Positions 7,940 to 19,799 of a stretch of DNA of 32,434 nucleotides are shown here, in pieces (position 1 is the stretch's first letter; every line of letters begins with the position of its first letter). Made by a program: the position numbers and the translations under genes. The notes beneath the pieces were generated by a model. It searched no databases. It was given only the letters and a program-made list of their open reading frames with translations, and was not told the origin of the DNA. Source of the DNA: Saccharothrix coeruleofusca. Lineage in GTDB: Bacteria > Actinomycetota > Actinomycetes > Mycobacteriales > Pseudonocardiaceae. The stretch lies in the NCBI RefSeq assembly GCF_014648515.1, contig NZ_BMRG01000003.1, positions 35,459 to 67,892 on the forward strand. Direction: 5' to 3'.

Positions 7940-8590
7940 GTGAGTACGGTCTACGACTGCGGGGTCCAGGAAGATCGGACGGCCGGCCTCGCCGCCGCTG
8001 CGGCTGCGGTCCGCTCCGGACGGCTCGTGGTGCTGCCCACCGACACGGTCTACGGCATCGGCTGCGACGCCTTCGACGCCGCCGCGGTGCGCTCGCTGCT
8101 GGCCGCCAAGGGGCGCGGCCCGGACATGCCGGTGCCGGTGCTGGTCGGCTCCTGGACGACCATCGACGGCCTGGTCCTCTCGGTGCCCAGGCAGGCCCGC
8201 GCGCTGATCGAGGCGTTCTGGCCGGGCGGGCTGTCCCTGGTGCTGCCGCACGCGCCGTCGCTGGCCTGGGACCTCGGGCAGACCCGCGGCACGGTGATGC
8301 TGCGGATGCCGCTGCACCCGGTGGCCCTGGAGCTGCTGCGCGACGTCGGCCCGATGGCCGTCTCCAGCGCCAACAAGTCCGGCTTCCCGCCCGCGGGCAC
8401 CGCGGCCGAGGCCGTGGAGCAGCTCGGCGAGGACGTCGCGGTCTACCTCGACGGCGGTCCCGCGACGGAGAACGTCGCCTCCACCATCGTCGACCTGACC
8501 GGCCCGGACGCGGTGGTGCTGCGCGAGGGCGCGGTGCCGGTCGCGGAGGTCTCCAAGGCGCTGGGCGTCGAAGTCGAGGTCGCCCGCTAG
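7940..8590 (+). CDS. tsaC: L-threonylcarbamoyladenylate synthase (Sua5/YrdC family)
   Basis: A 216-residue single-domain YrdC-fold enzyme that makes threonylcarbamoyl-AMP from threonine, bicarbonate and ATP, the first step of the t6A37 modification of ANN-decoding tRNAs. The signature is PTDTVYGIGCDA (33-44) followed by KGRGPDMPVPVLVG (57-70) and, later, SSANKSGFPPAGTAAEAVEQL, which includes the SxN nucleotide contacts. It lacks the C-terminal Sua5 domain and so is the short form. The start is GTG at 7940; there is no ribosome site, and CAGGAT lies 7 nt upstream, so it may be leaderless. In the usual actinobacterial order it follows prmC, but here a reversed cassette lies between. Confidence 0.94.
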   Translation: MSTVYDCGVQEDRTAGLAAAAAAVRSGRLVVLPTDTVYGIGCDAFDAAAVRSLLAAKGRGPDMPVPVLVGSWTTIDGLVLSVPRQARALIEAFWPGGLSLVLPHAPSLAWDLGQTRGTVMLRMPLHPVALELLRDVGPMAVSSANKSGFPPAGTAAEAVEQLGEDVAVYLDGGPATENVASTIVDLTGPDAVVLREGAVPVAEVSKALGVEVEVAR

Positions 8591-8663
8591 TGGATCTTCG
8601 ACGACGGGGTAGCGTGGTGCTCCTCCCAGTGTTCCCACCCCCACCTCCGAGGGGCTAGCTCCA

Positions 8664-9812
8664 GTGGGCCAGTTGCCTGCCTCCTCCGCCGTGCTCCCCG
8701 TCCGGGAGTACCTCCTCGTCGCGCTGACCGCCGCGGTGGTGACGTTCCTGCTCGTCGGGCTCGTCCGCCTGCTGGCCTTCCGCATCGGCGCGGTCGCCTA
8801 CCCCCGGCAACGCGACGTGCACGTCAAGCCCATGCCCCGGATGGGTGGTCTGGCGATGTACGGCGGCGTGCTGGGCGGGATGCTGCTGGCGCACCAGCTG
8901 CCGGTGCTGCGCTCGGCCTTCGACTTCTCCAACGACCCGTACGCGGTGATGGTCGGCGGCGGGGTCATCGTGCTGGTCGGCGTCCTGGACGACCGGTTCG
9001 AGCTGGACTCGCTGACCAAGCTGGCGGGCCAGGTGACCGCCGCGGGCATCCTGGTGCTGTTCGGCCTGCAGTGGCTGTTCTTCTGGGTGCCGTGGGGCGC
9101 GGACAAGGGCGCGCTGCTGGCGCTGGACCAGAACCAGGGCGCGGTGCTGAGCGTGCTGCTCGCGGTCACCATGATCAACGCGATGAACTTCGTGGACGGC
9201 CTGGACGGCCTGGCGGCGGGCATCGGGCTCATCGCCGCGGCGGCCACCTGCGCGTTCTGCATCGGCGTGCTGGCCAAGAACCAGGGCGACGTGGGCTCGT
9301 ACCCGCCCGCGCTGATCGCCGCCACGCTGGCGGGCGCGTGCCTGGGCTTCCTGCCGCACAACTTCAACCCGGCCCGGATCTTCATGGGCGACTCCGGGTC
9401 GATGCTGATCGGCCTGATGCTGGCCGCGGCCACCACCTCGGCCTCGGGCAAGCTCAACTACGACAGCCTCGGCGCCACCGACGTGCTGGGCCTGCTGTCC
9501 CCGCTGCTGGTGGTGGCGGCGGTGCTGTTCGTGCCGCTGCTGGACCTGCTGATGGCGGTGGTCCGGCGCACCAGGCGCGGGGAGAGCCCGTTCTCGGCGG
9601 ACAAGATGCACCTGCACCACCGCCTGCTGGAGATCGGCCACTCGCAGCGGCGGGCCGTGCTGCTGATCTACCTGTGGGCGGGTGTGCTGGCCTTCAGCGC
9701 GGTCGCGCTGACCGTGTTCGACGTGGTCGTGGTGGTGTGGTGCCTGGGCATCGGGCTGCTGCTGGCGTTCTTCGTCTCGGCCGTGCCCCGGCTGCGCGAG
9801 GCGCGGCGGTAG
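8664..9812 (+). CDS. wecA: Polyprenyl-phosphate GlcNAc-1-phosphate transferase (WecA/Rfe)
   Basis: A 382-residue polytopic membrane enzyme of the MraY/WecA family. It transfers a sugar-1-phosphate (GlcNAc-1-P in the actinobacterial orthologue) from UDP-sugar to decaprenyl phosphate, starting linker-unit synthesis for arabinogalactan-type wall polymers. About ten hydrophobic helices are visible. Conserved sites are the Asp pair in GVLDDRFELD (109-110), NFVDGLDGLAAG (175-186), the Mg-binding FMGDSGSM loop and the cytoplasmic HLHHR motif within ADKMHLHHRLLEIGH. The start is GTG at 8664 with GAGGGG about 9 nt upstream. Its place just before the atp genes is the standard actinobacterial arrangement. 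Confidence 0.93.
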   Translation: MGQLPASSAVLPVREYLLVALTAAVVTFLLVGLVRLLAFRIGAVAYPRQRDVHVKPMPRMGGLAMYGGVLGGMLLAHQLPVLRSAFDFSNDPYAVMVGGGVIVLVGVLDDRFELDSLTKLAGQVTAAGILVLFGLQWLFFWVPWGADKGALLALDQNQGAVLSVLLAVTMINAMNFVDGLDGLAAGIGLIAAAATCAFCIGVLAKNQGDVGSYPPALIAATLAGACLGFLPHNFNPARIFMGDSGSMLIGLMLAAATTSASGKLNYDSLGATDVLGLLSPLLVVAAVLFVPLLDLLMAVVRRTRRGESPFSADKMHLHHRLLEIGHSQRRAVLLIYLWAGVLAFSAVALTVFDVVVVVWCLGIGLLLAFFVSAVPRLREARR

Positions 9813-9828
9813 CGGCGACCCCCGCCTC

Positions 9829-9884
9829 CGCTGCCAAGCGCTGCCACCCGCTGCCACCCGGTGGCTGGTTGGTCGGGGCGACCA
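9829..9884 (+). repeat. Three 10-bp direct repeats and an inverted repeat before the atp cluster
   Basis: CGCTGCCAAG, CGCTGCCACC and CGCTGCCACC follow each other at 9829-9858, on one helical-turn spacing. A short inverted repeat follows, TGGTCG (9870-9875) and CGACCA (9879-9884). The block ends 2 nt before the -10-like box of the first ATP-synthase accessory gene, where a regulator could bind. Confidence 0.5.
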
Positions 9885-9886
9885 GC

Positions 9887-9898
9887 GACAATGGACCC
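9887..9898 (+). promoter_or_regulatory. Candidate -10 box for the atp cluster
   Basis: GACAAT (9887-9892) lies 6 nt before the GTG at 9899, and no Shine-Dalgarno is present, as expected for a leaderless start. No -35 match at the right distance was seen. Confidence 0.4.
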
Positions 9899-10336
9899 GT
9901 GACTCGAACCCTCGACGCCGCCGACGTGACGCGCAAGGCGTTGCGCCAGTCCCTCCTCGTGCTGGTGCCGGTGGTGGTGATCGCGGCCGTCGTCGGCTGG
10001 TTCACCTCCGGCGCGGCCGGGGTGTGGGGCGCGCTGCTCGGGGGCGCCATCGCGGGCAGCTTCCTGCTCGTCACGCTGCTGTCGGTGCTGCTCACGGTCA
10101 AGGCGACGCCGGTGGTGACGGGCGGGGCCATCATGGGCAGCTGGTTGCTCAAAGTGATCATCGTGATCGCCGCTCTAGCCCTGTTGAGGGACTTGACGTT
10201 CTACTCCAAGACCGTTTTCGGAGTCGTCGTCCTGGTCTCGATCGTGGTGGTCCTGGCCGCCGAGACGCGGGTGGTGCTCAAGGCGAGGATGCTGTACGTG
10301 GACCCCTCCGGCACTGGTCAGAGCGATGCCCGTTAA
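9899..10336 (+). CDS. atpI: ATP synthase protein I-like membrane protein
   Basis: A 145-residue protein with four predicted helices at about 18-34, 38-66, 72-96 and 103-121, a Lys/Arg-containing N-terminal cytoplasmic part, and a polar tail (YVDPSGTGQSDAR). Size, topology and place ahead of atpB match the ATP_synt_I family, which helps assemble the c-ring. Actinobacterial members are very divergent, so the call rests mainly on topology and context. GTG at 9899 is chosen because the coding pattern begins there and a -10-like box sits 6 nt upstream. A second small membrane protein of the AtpI/AtpZ kind follows 47 nt later. Confidence 0.75.
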   Translation: MTRTLDAADVTRKALRQSLLVLVPVVVIAAVVGWFTSGAAGVWGALLGGAIAGSFLLVTLLSVLLTVKATPVVTGGAIMGSWLLKVIIVIAALALLRDLTFYSKTVFGVVVLVSIVVVLAAETRVVLKARMLYVDPSGTGQSDAR

Positions 10337-10368
10337 CCCCCGTGTACGGACGTGGGACGACTGGTTGG

Positions 10369-10383
10369 TAGGGTGCGGGGTAG
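10369..10383 (+). promoter_or_regulatory. Candidate -10 box before the AtpZ-like gene
   Basis: TAGGGT (10369-10374) is 9 nt before the ATG at 10384 and no ribosome site is present, so a transcript would have almost no leader. A second entry point for RNA polymerase into the atp cluster is possible. Confidence 0.35.
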
Positions 10384-10593
10384 ATGAGTGACAAGTCAGA
10401 CAAAACACCCCGAAGGGGTGACGGCGCTGTCTGGTCGATCATCGGCACGCTGGTGTCCGGCCCCGCGGTCTGGGGTGGCATCGGCTTTCTCATCGACAGG
10501 GCCACCGACAGCCGGGTCTGGACACCGATCGGGCTTGCGGTGGGCTTTGTCACGGGGTTCTACATCGTCTATGTACGCCACGGCCGGGGCTGA
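10384..10593 (+). CDS. AtpZ/AtpI-type small membrane protein
   Basis: A 69-residue protein with a charged N-terminus (MSDKSDKTPRRGDGAVWS) and two hydrophobic helices at about 19-38 and 46-66, joined by a loop containing DRATDS and ending VYVRHGRG. The pattern GPAVWGGIGFLIDRATDS followed by PIGLAVGFVTGFY fits the small AtpZ / F0F1 subunit family (PF09527 type), thought to act with AtpI in c-ring assembly or Mg2+ handling. Position directly before atpB supports this. The ATG is unambiguous. It is one of two accessory proteins in this cluster. Confidence 0.8.
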   Translation: MSDKSDKTPRRGDGAVWSIIGTLVSGPAVWGGIGFLIDRATDSRVWTPIGLAVGFVTGFYIVYVRHGRG

Positions 10594-10635
10594 CGCAGCG
10601 CCGACCGCGACTGCAGGGAGAGCACGCTGAACACC

Positions 10636-11717
<1,082 letters not shown>

Positions 11718-11751
11718 TCGACCGAACCCATAAGAGAAGGCGGTGACCACC

Positions 11752-12297
11752 ATGACCGGCCTGATCCTGGCGGCCGAGGGGACTCCGAGTCCCCTCGTCC
11801 CGGCCGTCTACGACATCGTTTGGTCCGCGGTCTGCCTGGCGATCATCGGCTTCGTCTTCTGGAAGAAGGTGCTGCCGCTCTTCCAGAAGGTGCTCGCCGA
11901 GCGCACCGAGAAGATCGAGGGCGGTATCGCCAGGGCCGAGGCCGCGCAGGCCGAGGCGCAACGGACGCTCGAGCAGTACCGGGAGCAGCTGGCCGAGGCG
12001 CGCGCCGAGGCCGCCCGCATCCGCGACGACGCGCGGGCCGAGGGCCAGCAGATCATCGACGAGATGCGGGAGCAGGCCCAGGCCGAGTCCGCGCGGATCG
12101 TCGCGCAGGGCCAGCACCAGCTCGACGCGCAGCGCGCCCAGATCGTCGCGGAGCTGCGCGCCGACCTGGGCCGCGTGGCGGTCGAGCTCGCGGGCAAGGT
12201 GGTGGGCGAGTCCCTGGAGGACGAGGCCCGGCGCCGCGGCACCGTGGACCGCTTCCTCGACGAGCTGGACGCCACCGCGGCGCCGGCGACCAAGTAG
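11752..12297 (+). CDS. atpF: ATP synthase Fo subunit b
   Basis: A 181-residue peripheral stalk subunit: one N-terminal membrane helix (about 19-38, [18 protein letters not shown]) then a long, highly charged coiled coil (about 45-150) rich in Ala/Glu/Arg/Gln, and a short C-terminal region that contacts delta. ATG at 11752 is preferred; a GTG at 11743 in the same frame lies only 2 nt after AGAAGG, too close, while the ATG is 11 nt away. This is a single ordinary b subunit; the b'-delta fusion known from mycobacteria is absent, since the next gene is a plain delta. Confidence 0.95.
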   Translation: MTGLILAAEGTPSPLVPAVYDIVWSAVCLAIIGFVFWKKVLPLFQKVLAERTEKIEGGIARAEAAQAEAQRTLEQYREQLAEARAEAARIRDDARAEGQQIIDEMREQAQAESARIVAQGQHQLDAQRAQIVAELRADLGRVAVELAGKVVGESLEDEARRRGTVDRFLDELDATAAPATK

Positions 12298-12306
12298 GGA
12301 CGGTCC

Positions 12307-13134
12307 ATGACGCTGCACGCCGCGAGTCGCGACGCTCTGGCAGCCGCCGAACTGCGGCTGCTGGAGCTGGTCGAGGCCACCGCCAGCGCCGACGCGCTCA
12401 CCGCGCTCGGTGAAGAGCTGTTCTCCGTGGTCGACCTGCTGAGCGCGCAGCCGCAGCTGCGGCGCGCGTTCGGCGACTCCTCGTCCGACCCGGCCGGGCG
12501 CGAGCGGCTGGCTCGCACCCTGCTGGGCGGCAAGGTGTCCGACCCGACGCTGACCGTGCTGGTCAGCGTGGTCACCGCCAAGTGGTCCAGCCCGCGCGAG
12601 CTGGTCGACGGCCTGGAGTCGCTGGCCCGCACCGCGCTGCTGGTCCGGGCCGAGCGCGACGGCCGCCTCGACGCGGTCGAGGACGAGCTGTTCCGGCTCG
12701 GCCGCATCATCGCGGGCGACACCGACCTGGAGCGGGTGCTGACCGACCCGGCGGGTGACACCGCGGGCAAGCTGGCCCTGCTCGACAGCCTCATCTCGGG
12801 CAAGGTCGAGCAGGTCACCCGCGTGCTGGCCACCCAGCTGGTGCGCACCCCGCGCGGGCTGGGCGTGGTGCCGGGCCTGGGCAGGCTGGCCGAGCTGGCC
12901 GCCAAGCGCCGGGAACGTTCGGTGGCCCACGTGCGTTCTGCTGTTGAGCTGTCCGTCGAGCAGCAGGACCGCCTGGTCGCCACGTTGACCAGGATCTACT
13001 CACGACCGATCGCACTGCACGTCGAGGTGGACCCCTCGTTGGCAGGCGGCCTGCTGATCAAGATCGGCGACGAGGTCATCGACGGCAGCGTGGCGGGTCG
13101 GCTGGCGGCCCTCCGCCGCGACCTCGCAGGCTGA
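12307..13134 (+). CDS. atpH: ATP synthase F1 subunit delta
   Basis: A 275-residue delta (OSCP-like) subunit that links the F1 head to the b stalk. It is longer than the ~180-residue enterobacterial form, as in other actinobacteria, but is not fused to a b-like domain. The N-terminal helical bundle is at about 1-110, and the C-terminal region has the family signature [20 protein letters not shown] followed by [22 protein letters not shown] at 12307 lies 9 nt after the atpF stop (TAG GGACGGTCC ATG), with GGACGG as a possible ribosome site. Confidence 0.95.
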   Translation: MTLHAASRDALAAAELRLLELVEATASADALTALGEELFSVVDLLSAQPQLRRAFGDSSSDPAGRERLARTLLGGKVSDPTLTVLVSVVTAKWSSPRELVDGLESLARTALLVRAERDGRLDAVEDELFRLGRIIAGDTDLERVLTDPAGDTAGKLALLDSLISGKVEQVTRVLATQLVRTPRGLGVVPGLGRLAELAAKRRERSVAHVRSAVELSVEQQDRLVATLTRIYSRPIALHVEVDPSLAGGLLIKIGDEVIDGSVAGRLAALRRDLAG

Positions 13135-13180
13135 CCGCAGTTAGCCCCTTTCCCATGAACGAAGTGAGAGCAGGAACGAC

Positions 13181-14827
13181 ATGGCGGAGCTGACGATCTC
13201 GTCGGACGAGATCCGCAGTGCGATCGAGAAGTACGTCTCGAGCTACTCCCCGGAGGTCAACCGGGAAGAGGTCGGTGTCGTCGCCGAGACCTACGACGGC
13301 ATCGCCATCGTCGAGGGTCTGCCCGGCACGATGACCAACGAGCTGCTGGAGTTCCCCGGCGGCGTGCTCGGCGTGGCCCTGAACCTGGAGGTCCGCGAGA
13401 TCGGCGCGGTCATCCTGGGCGACTTCGACCAGATCGAGGAGGGCCAGGAGGTCCGCCGGACCGGCCAGGTGCTCTCCGTGCCGGTCGGCGACGCCTTCCT
13501 GGGTCGCGTGGTCAACCCGCTCGGCCAGCCGATCGACGGCCTCGGCGAGATCGCGGCCGAGGGCCAGCGCGCCCTGGAGCTGCAGGCGGCCACCGTGCTG
13601 GAGCGCCAGCCGGTGAGCGAGCCGATGCAGACCGGCATCAAGGCCATCGACGCGATGACCCCGATCGGCCGCGGCCAGCGCCAGCTGATCATCGGCGACC
13701 GCAAGACCGGCAAGACCGCGGTCTGCGTGGACACGATCATCAACCAGAAGAAGGCCTGGGAGAGCGGCGACCCGAAGCAGCAGGTCCGCTGCGTCTACGT
13801 CGCCATCGGCCAGAAGGGCTCCACCATCGCGGGCGTCAAGGCCGCGCTGGAGGAGGCGGGCGCGATGGAGTACACCACCATCGTGGCCGCCCCGGCGTCC
13901 GACCCCGCGGGCTTCAAGTGGCTGGCGCCCTACACCGGCTCCGCCATCGGCCAGCACTGGATGTACCAGGGCAAGCACGTCCTGATCATCTTCGACGACC
14001 TGACCAAGCAGGCGGAGGCCTACCGCGCCATCTCGCTGCTGCTGCGCCGCCCGCCGGGCCGCGAGGCCTACCCCGGCGACGTCTTCTACTTGCACTCGCG
14101 CCTGCTGGAGCGCTGCGCGAAGCTGTCCGACGACATGGGCGGCGGCTCGATGACCGGTCTGCCGATCATCGAGACCAAGGCCAACGACGTGTCGGCCTAC
14201 ATCCCGACCAACGTCATCTCCATCACCGACGGCCAGGTCTTCCTGGAGTCCGACCTGTTCAACGCCGGTGTGCGCCCGGCCATCAACGTGGGCATCTCGG
14301 TGTCCCGCGTGGGTGGCGCCGCGCAGATCAAGGCGATGAAGACGGTCGCGGGCTCGCTGCGCCTGGACCTGTCGCAGTTCCGCGAGCTGGAGGCGTTCTC
14401 CGCGTTCGCCTCCGACCTCGACGCCGCCTCGCGCGCCCAGCTCGACCGCGGCGCCCGGCTGGTGGAGCTGCTCAAGCAGGCCCAGTACTCGCCGGTGCCG
14501 GTCGAGGAGCAGGTCGTCGAGATCTACCTGGGCACCAAGGGCCACCTGGACGACGTGCCGGTCGGCGACGTGCGCCGGTTCCTGGCCGAGTTCAAGGACA
14601 GCCTGCGCCGCAACCACGGCGACGTGCTCCAGGGCATCGTGGAGTCCAAGGTCCTGTCCGACGACGCCGAGCGGCGCATCCTGGACGCGGTCGCGGAGTT
14701 CAAGAAGCAGTTCACCGCCTCCGGCGCGGCCGCCCCCATCAGCGAGGCACCCGCCGAGCCGATGAGCGCGGACGAGGTCGGGCAGGAGTCGGTGAAGGTC
14801 AACCGTCCCGCCCCGAACGAGAAGTGA
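13181..14827 (+). CDS. atpA: ATP synthase F1 subunit alpha
   Basis: A 548-residue non-catalytic nucleotide-binding subunit. The beta-barrel domain is at about 25-95, the P-loop GDRKTGKT at 172-179, followed by the conserved [15 protein letters not shown], the Walker B region [12 protein letters not shown] and the arginine-finger region around [15 protein letters not shown]. After the normal family end near FKKQF there is a ~37-residue tail (about 512-548, [10 protein letters not shown] ... PAPNEK), comparable in place and size to the mycobacterial alpha extension that restrains ATP hydrolysis. ATG at 13181 has AGGA 6-7 nt upstream. Eight nt separate it from atpG. Confidence 0.98.
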   Translation: MAELTISSDEIRSAIEKYVSSYSPEVNREEVGVVAETYDGIAIVEGLPGTMTNELLEFPGGVLGVALNLEVREIGAVILGDFDQIEEGQEVRRTGQVLSVPVGDAFLGRVVNPLGQPIDGLGEIAAEGQRALELQAATVLERQPVSEPMQTGIKAIDAMTPIGRGQRQLIIGDRKTGKTAVCVDTIINQKKAWESGDPKQQVRCVYVAIGQKGSTIAGVKAALEEAGAMEYTTIVAAPASDPAGFKWLAPYTGSAIGQHWMYQGKHVLIIFDDLTKQAEAYRAISLLLRRPPGREAYPGDVFYLHSRLLERCAKLSDDMGGGSMTGLPIIETKANDVSAYIPTNVISITDGQVFLESDLFNAGVRPAINVGISVSRVGGAAQIKAMKTVAGSLRLDLSQFRELEAFSAFASDLDAASRAQLDRGARLVELLKQAQYSPVPVEEQVVEIYLGTKGHLDDVPVGDVRRFLAEFKDSLRRNHGDVLQGIVESKVLSDDAERRILDAVAEFKKQFTASGAAAPISEAPAEPMSADEVGQESVKVNRPAPNEK

Positions 14828-14835
14828 CGTAGGCG

Positions 14836-17206
<2,371 letters not shown>

Positions 17207-17226
17207 GCTGATTTCGAAGAGCCGAT

Positions 17227-17268
17227 CCGGAGGGCCGGAAACCCGCGCGCGGGTTTCCGGCCCTCCGG
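17227..17268. terminator. 42-bp perfect palindrome, bidirectional terminator
   Basis: Positions 17227-17268 read the same on both strands without a mismatch; the left half ends GGAAACCCGCG and the right half starts CGCGGGTTTCC. As RNA this gives up to ~19 bp of stem with a 4-nt loop on either strand. It lies between the convergent atpD (stop 17206) and the minus-strand IclR gene (stop at 17295) and should end transcripts from both sides, cutting atpC off from the main atp transcript. Confidence 0.85.
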
Positions 17269-17294
17269 CGTTCACGGGGCCGGTGTCAACGGGG

Positions 17295-18035
17295 TCAGGG
17301 CGCGCCCAGGGCCCGCGAGATGGCCCGGCCGCAGGTGCGCACGGCGGACACGGCGGCGTCGGTGCGCGCCCCGGTCGGCAGGACCACCGACACCGCCGCC
17401 ACCACCTCGCCGCCCGCGTCGCGCACCGGGGCGGCCACCGAGTAGGTGATCATCTCGATCTGCCGGTCGCTGATGGCGTAGCCGTCCCGCCGGACCTGGG
17501 CCAGCGCCTCCCGTAATCGGGCGGGCGCGCAGATCGTGCGGGAGGTGAACCGCCGCAGCGGGCTCGCCAGCGCCAGCTCCTGGACCTGCGCGGGGGCGTG
17601 CGCCAGCAGCACCAGGCCGACGCCGGTGGCGTGCAGCGGCAGCCTGCTGCCCGCCCGGCTGACCACGCTGACCGCGTCCCTGGCCGACAGCCGCTCCACG
17701 AACACCGCGTCCAGGCCGTCGCGGATGGCCAGCTGCGCGTTGTGCCGCGTCACCTCGACCAGGTCCTCCAGGAACGGCAGGGCGCGCTCGCGCAGGTCCA
17801 GGCTGCCCGGCGAGAGCGCCCCCAGCTCCCACAGCCGCAGGCCGATCGAGTACCGGCCGCGCGCGTCGCGGTCGAGGGCGCGCCACTGGAGCAGTTCCCG
17901 GACCAGCCGGTGGGTGGTGCTCAGCGGCAGCCCGGACAGCCTGCTCAGCTCGGACAGCGTGGCCGACGGCCGCTGCTCGCTGAACACGCCCAGGAGGGTG
18001 AACGCCCGGCCCAGCAGGGACTTCGGCACCGGCAT
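17295..18035 (-). CDS. IclR-family transcriptional regulator
   Basis: A 246-residue regulator of the IclR family. The N-terminal winged helix-turn-helix is at about 8-70 (ATLSELSRLSGLPLSTTHRL is the recognition part), followed by the effector-binding GAF-like domain (about 80-245), with PLHATGVGLVLLAHA and DRQIEMITYSVAAPVRDAGG as family blocks. Members of the PcaR/PobR branch sense aromatic acids. It is divergent from the MFS gene at 18127 with a 91-bp gap, a layout typical of a regulator controlling its neighbour's transporter. Start ATG at 18035 (MPVPKSLLGRAF). The ligand is unknown. Confidence 0.9.
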   Translation of the reverse strand: MPVPKSLLGRAFTLLGVFSEQRPSATLSELSRLSGLPLSTTHRLVRELLQWRALDRDARGRYSIGLRLWELGALSPGSLDLRERALPFLEDLVEVTRHNAQLAIRDGLDAVFVERLSARDAVSVVSRAGSRLPLHATGVGLVLLAHAPAQVQELALASPLRRFTSRTICAPARLREALAQVRRDGYAISDRQIEMITYSVAAPVRDAGGEVVAAVSVVLPTGARTDAAVSAVRTCGRAISRALGAP

Positions 18036-18126
18036 CGGCCCATCTCCCGGTCAGTGGAAACGACTCTGCCGCGCGCAGTGTGACGCACTCCACGCTGGGC
18101 GCGGTGCGCGGGCCGAGGGAGGCGCG

Positions 18127-19329
18127 ATGTCGGCTGGTCGGTGGGTGCTGCCGCTGTGCTGGACGGCGGTGCTGCTGGACGGGTTCGACCTGGTGGTGCT
18201 GGGCACGGTGCTGCCGGTGCTGCTCCAGGACCGGGTGTGGGGGCTGACCCCGGCGAGCGCGTCGGCGGTGTCCACGGTGGGCCTGGTCGGGATGATGCTG
18301 GGCGCGCTGGCCATCGGCACCGTCACCGACGTCATCGGCAGGCGCAGGGCGCTGGTCCTGGCGGTCACCGGTTTCTCCGCGTGCACCCTGCTGTGCGCGT
18401 TCGCGCCGTCGGCGCTGGTCTTCGCGGTGCTGCGGTTCCTGGCCGGGCTGGGCCTGGGCGGCTGCCTGCCCACCGCGATCGCGCTGGTCAACGAGTTCAC
18501 CGGGCCGGGGCGCGGCGGTCGCGCCACCACGTTGATCATGACCGGTTACCACGTGGGCGCGGTGCTCACCGCGCTGCTGGGCATCGTGGTCATCCCGGTG
18601 TGGGGCTGGCGGGCGCTGTTCGTCATCGGCGCGGCCCCCGCGCTGGTGCTGGTGCCGCTGATGGCGCGCCGCCTGCCAGAGTCGCGCGGGTTCTCCGGCA
18701 CGTCCGCGCGGCGGGTGGTCGGCTCGCTGTTCACCCCCGGCCTGCTGCGCGCCACGCTGGCGTTCTGGGTGGCCTCGTTCATGGGCCTGCTGCTGGTCTA
18801 CGGGCTGAACACGTGGCTGCCGCAGATCATGCGGCAGGCGGGCTACCCGCTGGGCGCGGCGCTGGGCCTGCTGCTGACCCTCAACGTGGGCGCGGTGGTC
18901 GGCCTGCTGGTGGCGGGCGCGGTGGCCGACCGGGTGGGCGTGCGGCCCGCGACGCTGGCCTGGTTCACCGGCTCCGCGCTGTTCCTGGCGCTGCTGAGCG
19001 TCCGGCTGCCCGGCGCGGGCGTGTACCTGGCGGTGCTGCTGGCGGGCTGCTTCGTGTTCAGCGCCCAGGTGCTGGTCTACGCCTACGTCGGCCGCACCTA
19101 CGGCGACGGCAACCGGGCCACCGGTCTGGGCTGGACCGCGGGCGTCGGTCGGGTCGGCGCGATCTGCGGTCCCCTGCTGGGTGGCGCGCTGCTGACCGCC
19201 GGTCTGGCCCACCCCTGGGGCTTCTACGCCTTCGCGCTGGTAGCGGCGTTGGGCGCGCTGGCGGTCGCGGCGGTGGGCACGCGCACGGGCATCACCCGAG
19301 CGGCGCAACGCCGGGTCGAACCCGCTTGA
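18127..19329 (+). CDS. MFS transporter, aromatic acid:H+ symporter-like
   Basis: A 400-residue, 12-helix major facilitator. The first helix contains LLDGFDLVVLG; the DGFD signature (18-21) is diagnostic of the AAHS branch (PcaK/BenK type), where the two Asp residues are needed for uptake of benzoate- or 4-hydroxybenzoate-like acids. The loop 2-3 motif is GTVTDVIGRRRAL, and its second-half counterpart GAVADRVGVRP. ATG at 18127 has GAGGGAGG 4-7 nt upstream; the open frame further upstream is antisense to the IclR gene and not coding. Probably controlled by that IclR regulator. No ring-degradation gene lies nearby. The gene sits inside the atp cluster between atpD and atpC. Confidence 0.9.
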   Translation: MSAGRWVLPLCWTAVLLDGFDLVVLGTVLPVLLQDRVWGLTPASASAVSTVGLVGMMLGALAIGTVTDVIGRRRALVLAVTGFSACTLLCAFAPSALVFAVLRFLAGLGLGGCLPTAIALVNEFTGPGRGGRATTLIMTGYHVGAVLTALLGIVVIPVWGWRALFVIGAAPALVLVPLMARRLPESRGFSGTSARRVVGSLFTPGLLRATLAFWVASFMGLLLVYGLNTWLPQIMRQAGYPLGAALGLLLTLNVGAVVGLLVAGAVADRVGVRPATLAWFTGSALFLALLSVRLPGAGVYLAVLLAGCFVFSAQVLVYAYVGRTYGDGNRATGLGWTAGVGRVGAICGPLLGGALLTAGLAHPWGFYAFALVAALGALAVAAVGTRTGITRAAQRRVEPA

Positions 19330-19346
19330 GCCGGGCTGGGGCGGCG

Positions 19347-19371
19347 CGGTCGCGCGGCGACCGTTTAGACT
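19347..19371 (+). promoter_or_regulatory. Hairpin and candidate -10 box before atpC
   Basis: A perfect 7-bp hairpin, CGGTCGC (19347-19353), loop GCG, GCGACCG (19357-19363), is followed by TTTAGAC. It lies 17 nt after the MFS stop and could end that transcript. TAGACT (19366-19371) directly after it is a -10-like box that could start an atpC transcript with a ~30-nt leader. The whole is enclosed by the arms GGCTGGGG (19334-19341) and CCCCAGCC (19380-19387). Confidence 0.45.
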
Positions 19372-19405
19372 GCAGTCGACCCCAGCCTGATCGAGGGAGA
19401 TGCGC

Positions 19406-19771
19406 GTGGCCGAGATGACCGTCCAGCTGGTCGCCGTGGAACGCCGCCTGTGGTCCGGCACGGCCACCTCGGTGGTCGCGCAGACGACCGAGGGCGAGAT
19501 CGGCATCCTGCCCGGCCACGAGCCGCTGCTCGGCGAGCTGGTCGAGGGGGGCGTGGTGCGCATCCGCACCACCGACGGCGACCTGGTGGCCGCCGCGGTG
19601 CACGGCGGCTTCCTGTCGGTCACCACCGACGGGGTGAGCATCCTCGCCGAGGACGCCGAACTGGCCCACGAGATCGACGTGGAGCAGGCGCGCTCGGCGC
19701 TCCAGGACGCCGACGAGGTGGAGCGGGCCAGGGCCAACGCGCGCCTGCGGGCCGCGGGGCAGACGGTCTGA
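19406..19771 (+). CDS. atpC: ATP synthase F1 subunit epsilon
   Basis: A 121-residue epsilon subunit of the central stalk. The N-terminal beta-sandwich (about 1-85) has the family blocks [31 protein letters not shown] and [22 protein letters not shown]; the short C-terminal helix (about 90-118, [20 protein letters not shown]) is the small actinobacterial type. GTG at 19406 is chosen: GAGGGA lies 6-7 nt upstream, whereas the in-frame ATG at 19400 would sit on the ribosome site itself. It belongs to the same complex as atpBEFHAGD but is separated from atpD by about 2.2 kb holding an IclR regulator and a transporter. It is followed 28 nt later by the DUF2550 gene, its usual neighbour. Confidence 0.96.
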   Translation: MAEMTVQLVAVERRLWSGTATSVVAQTTEGEIGILPGHEPLLGELVEGGVVRIRTTDGDLVAAAVHGGFLSVTTDGVSILAEDAELAHEIDVEQARSALQDADEVERARANARLRAAGQTV

Positions 19772-19799
19772 CGGCGGACGCGGACGAGCGGGCAGCGCC

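Noticed and set aside
18036-18126. IclR operator in the divergent regulator-transporter gap
   Set aside because: Only a 4-bp-arm inverted repeat (AGTG-TGACG-CACT) is visible; regulation is likely from layout but the site itself cannot be supported.
17295-19329. IclR-MFS pair as a recently acquired island
   Set aside because: Base and codon use look like the rest of the window, and no insertion sequence, tRNA or direct repeat flanks it, so recent transfer is not supported.
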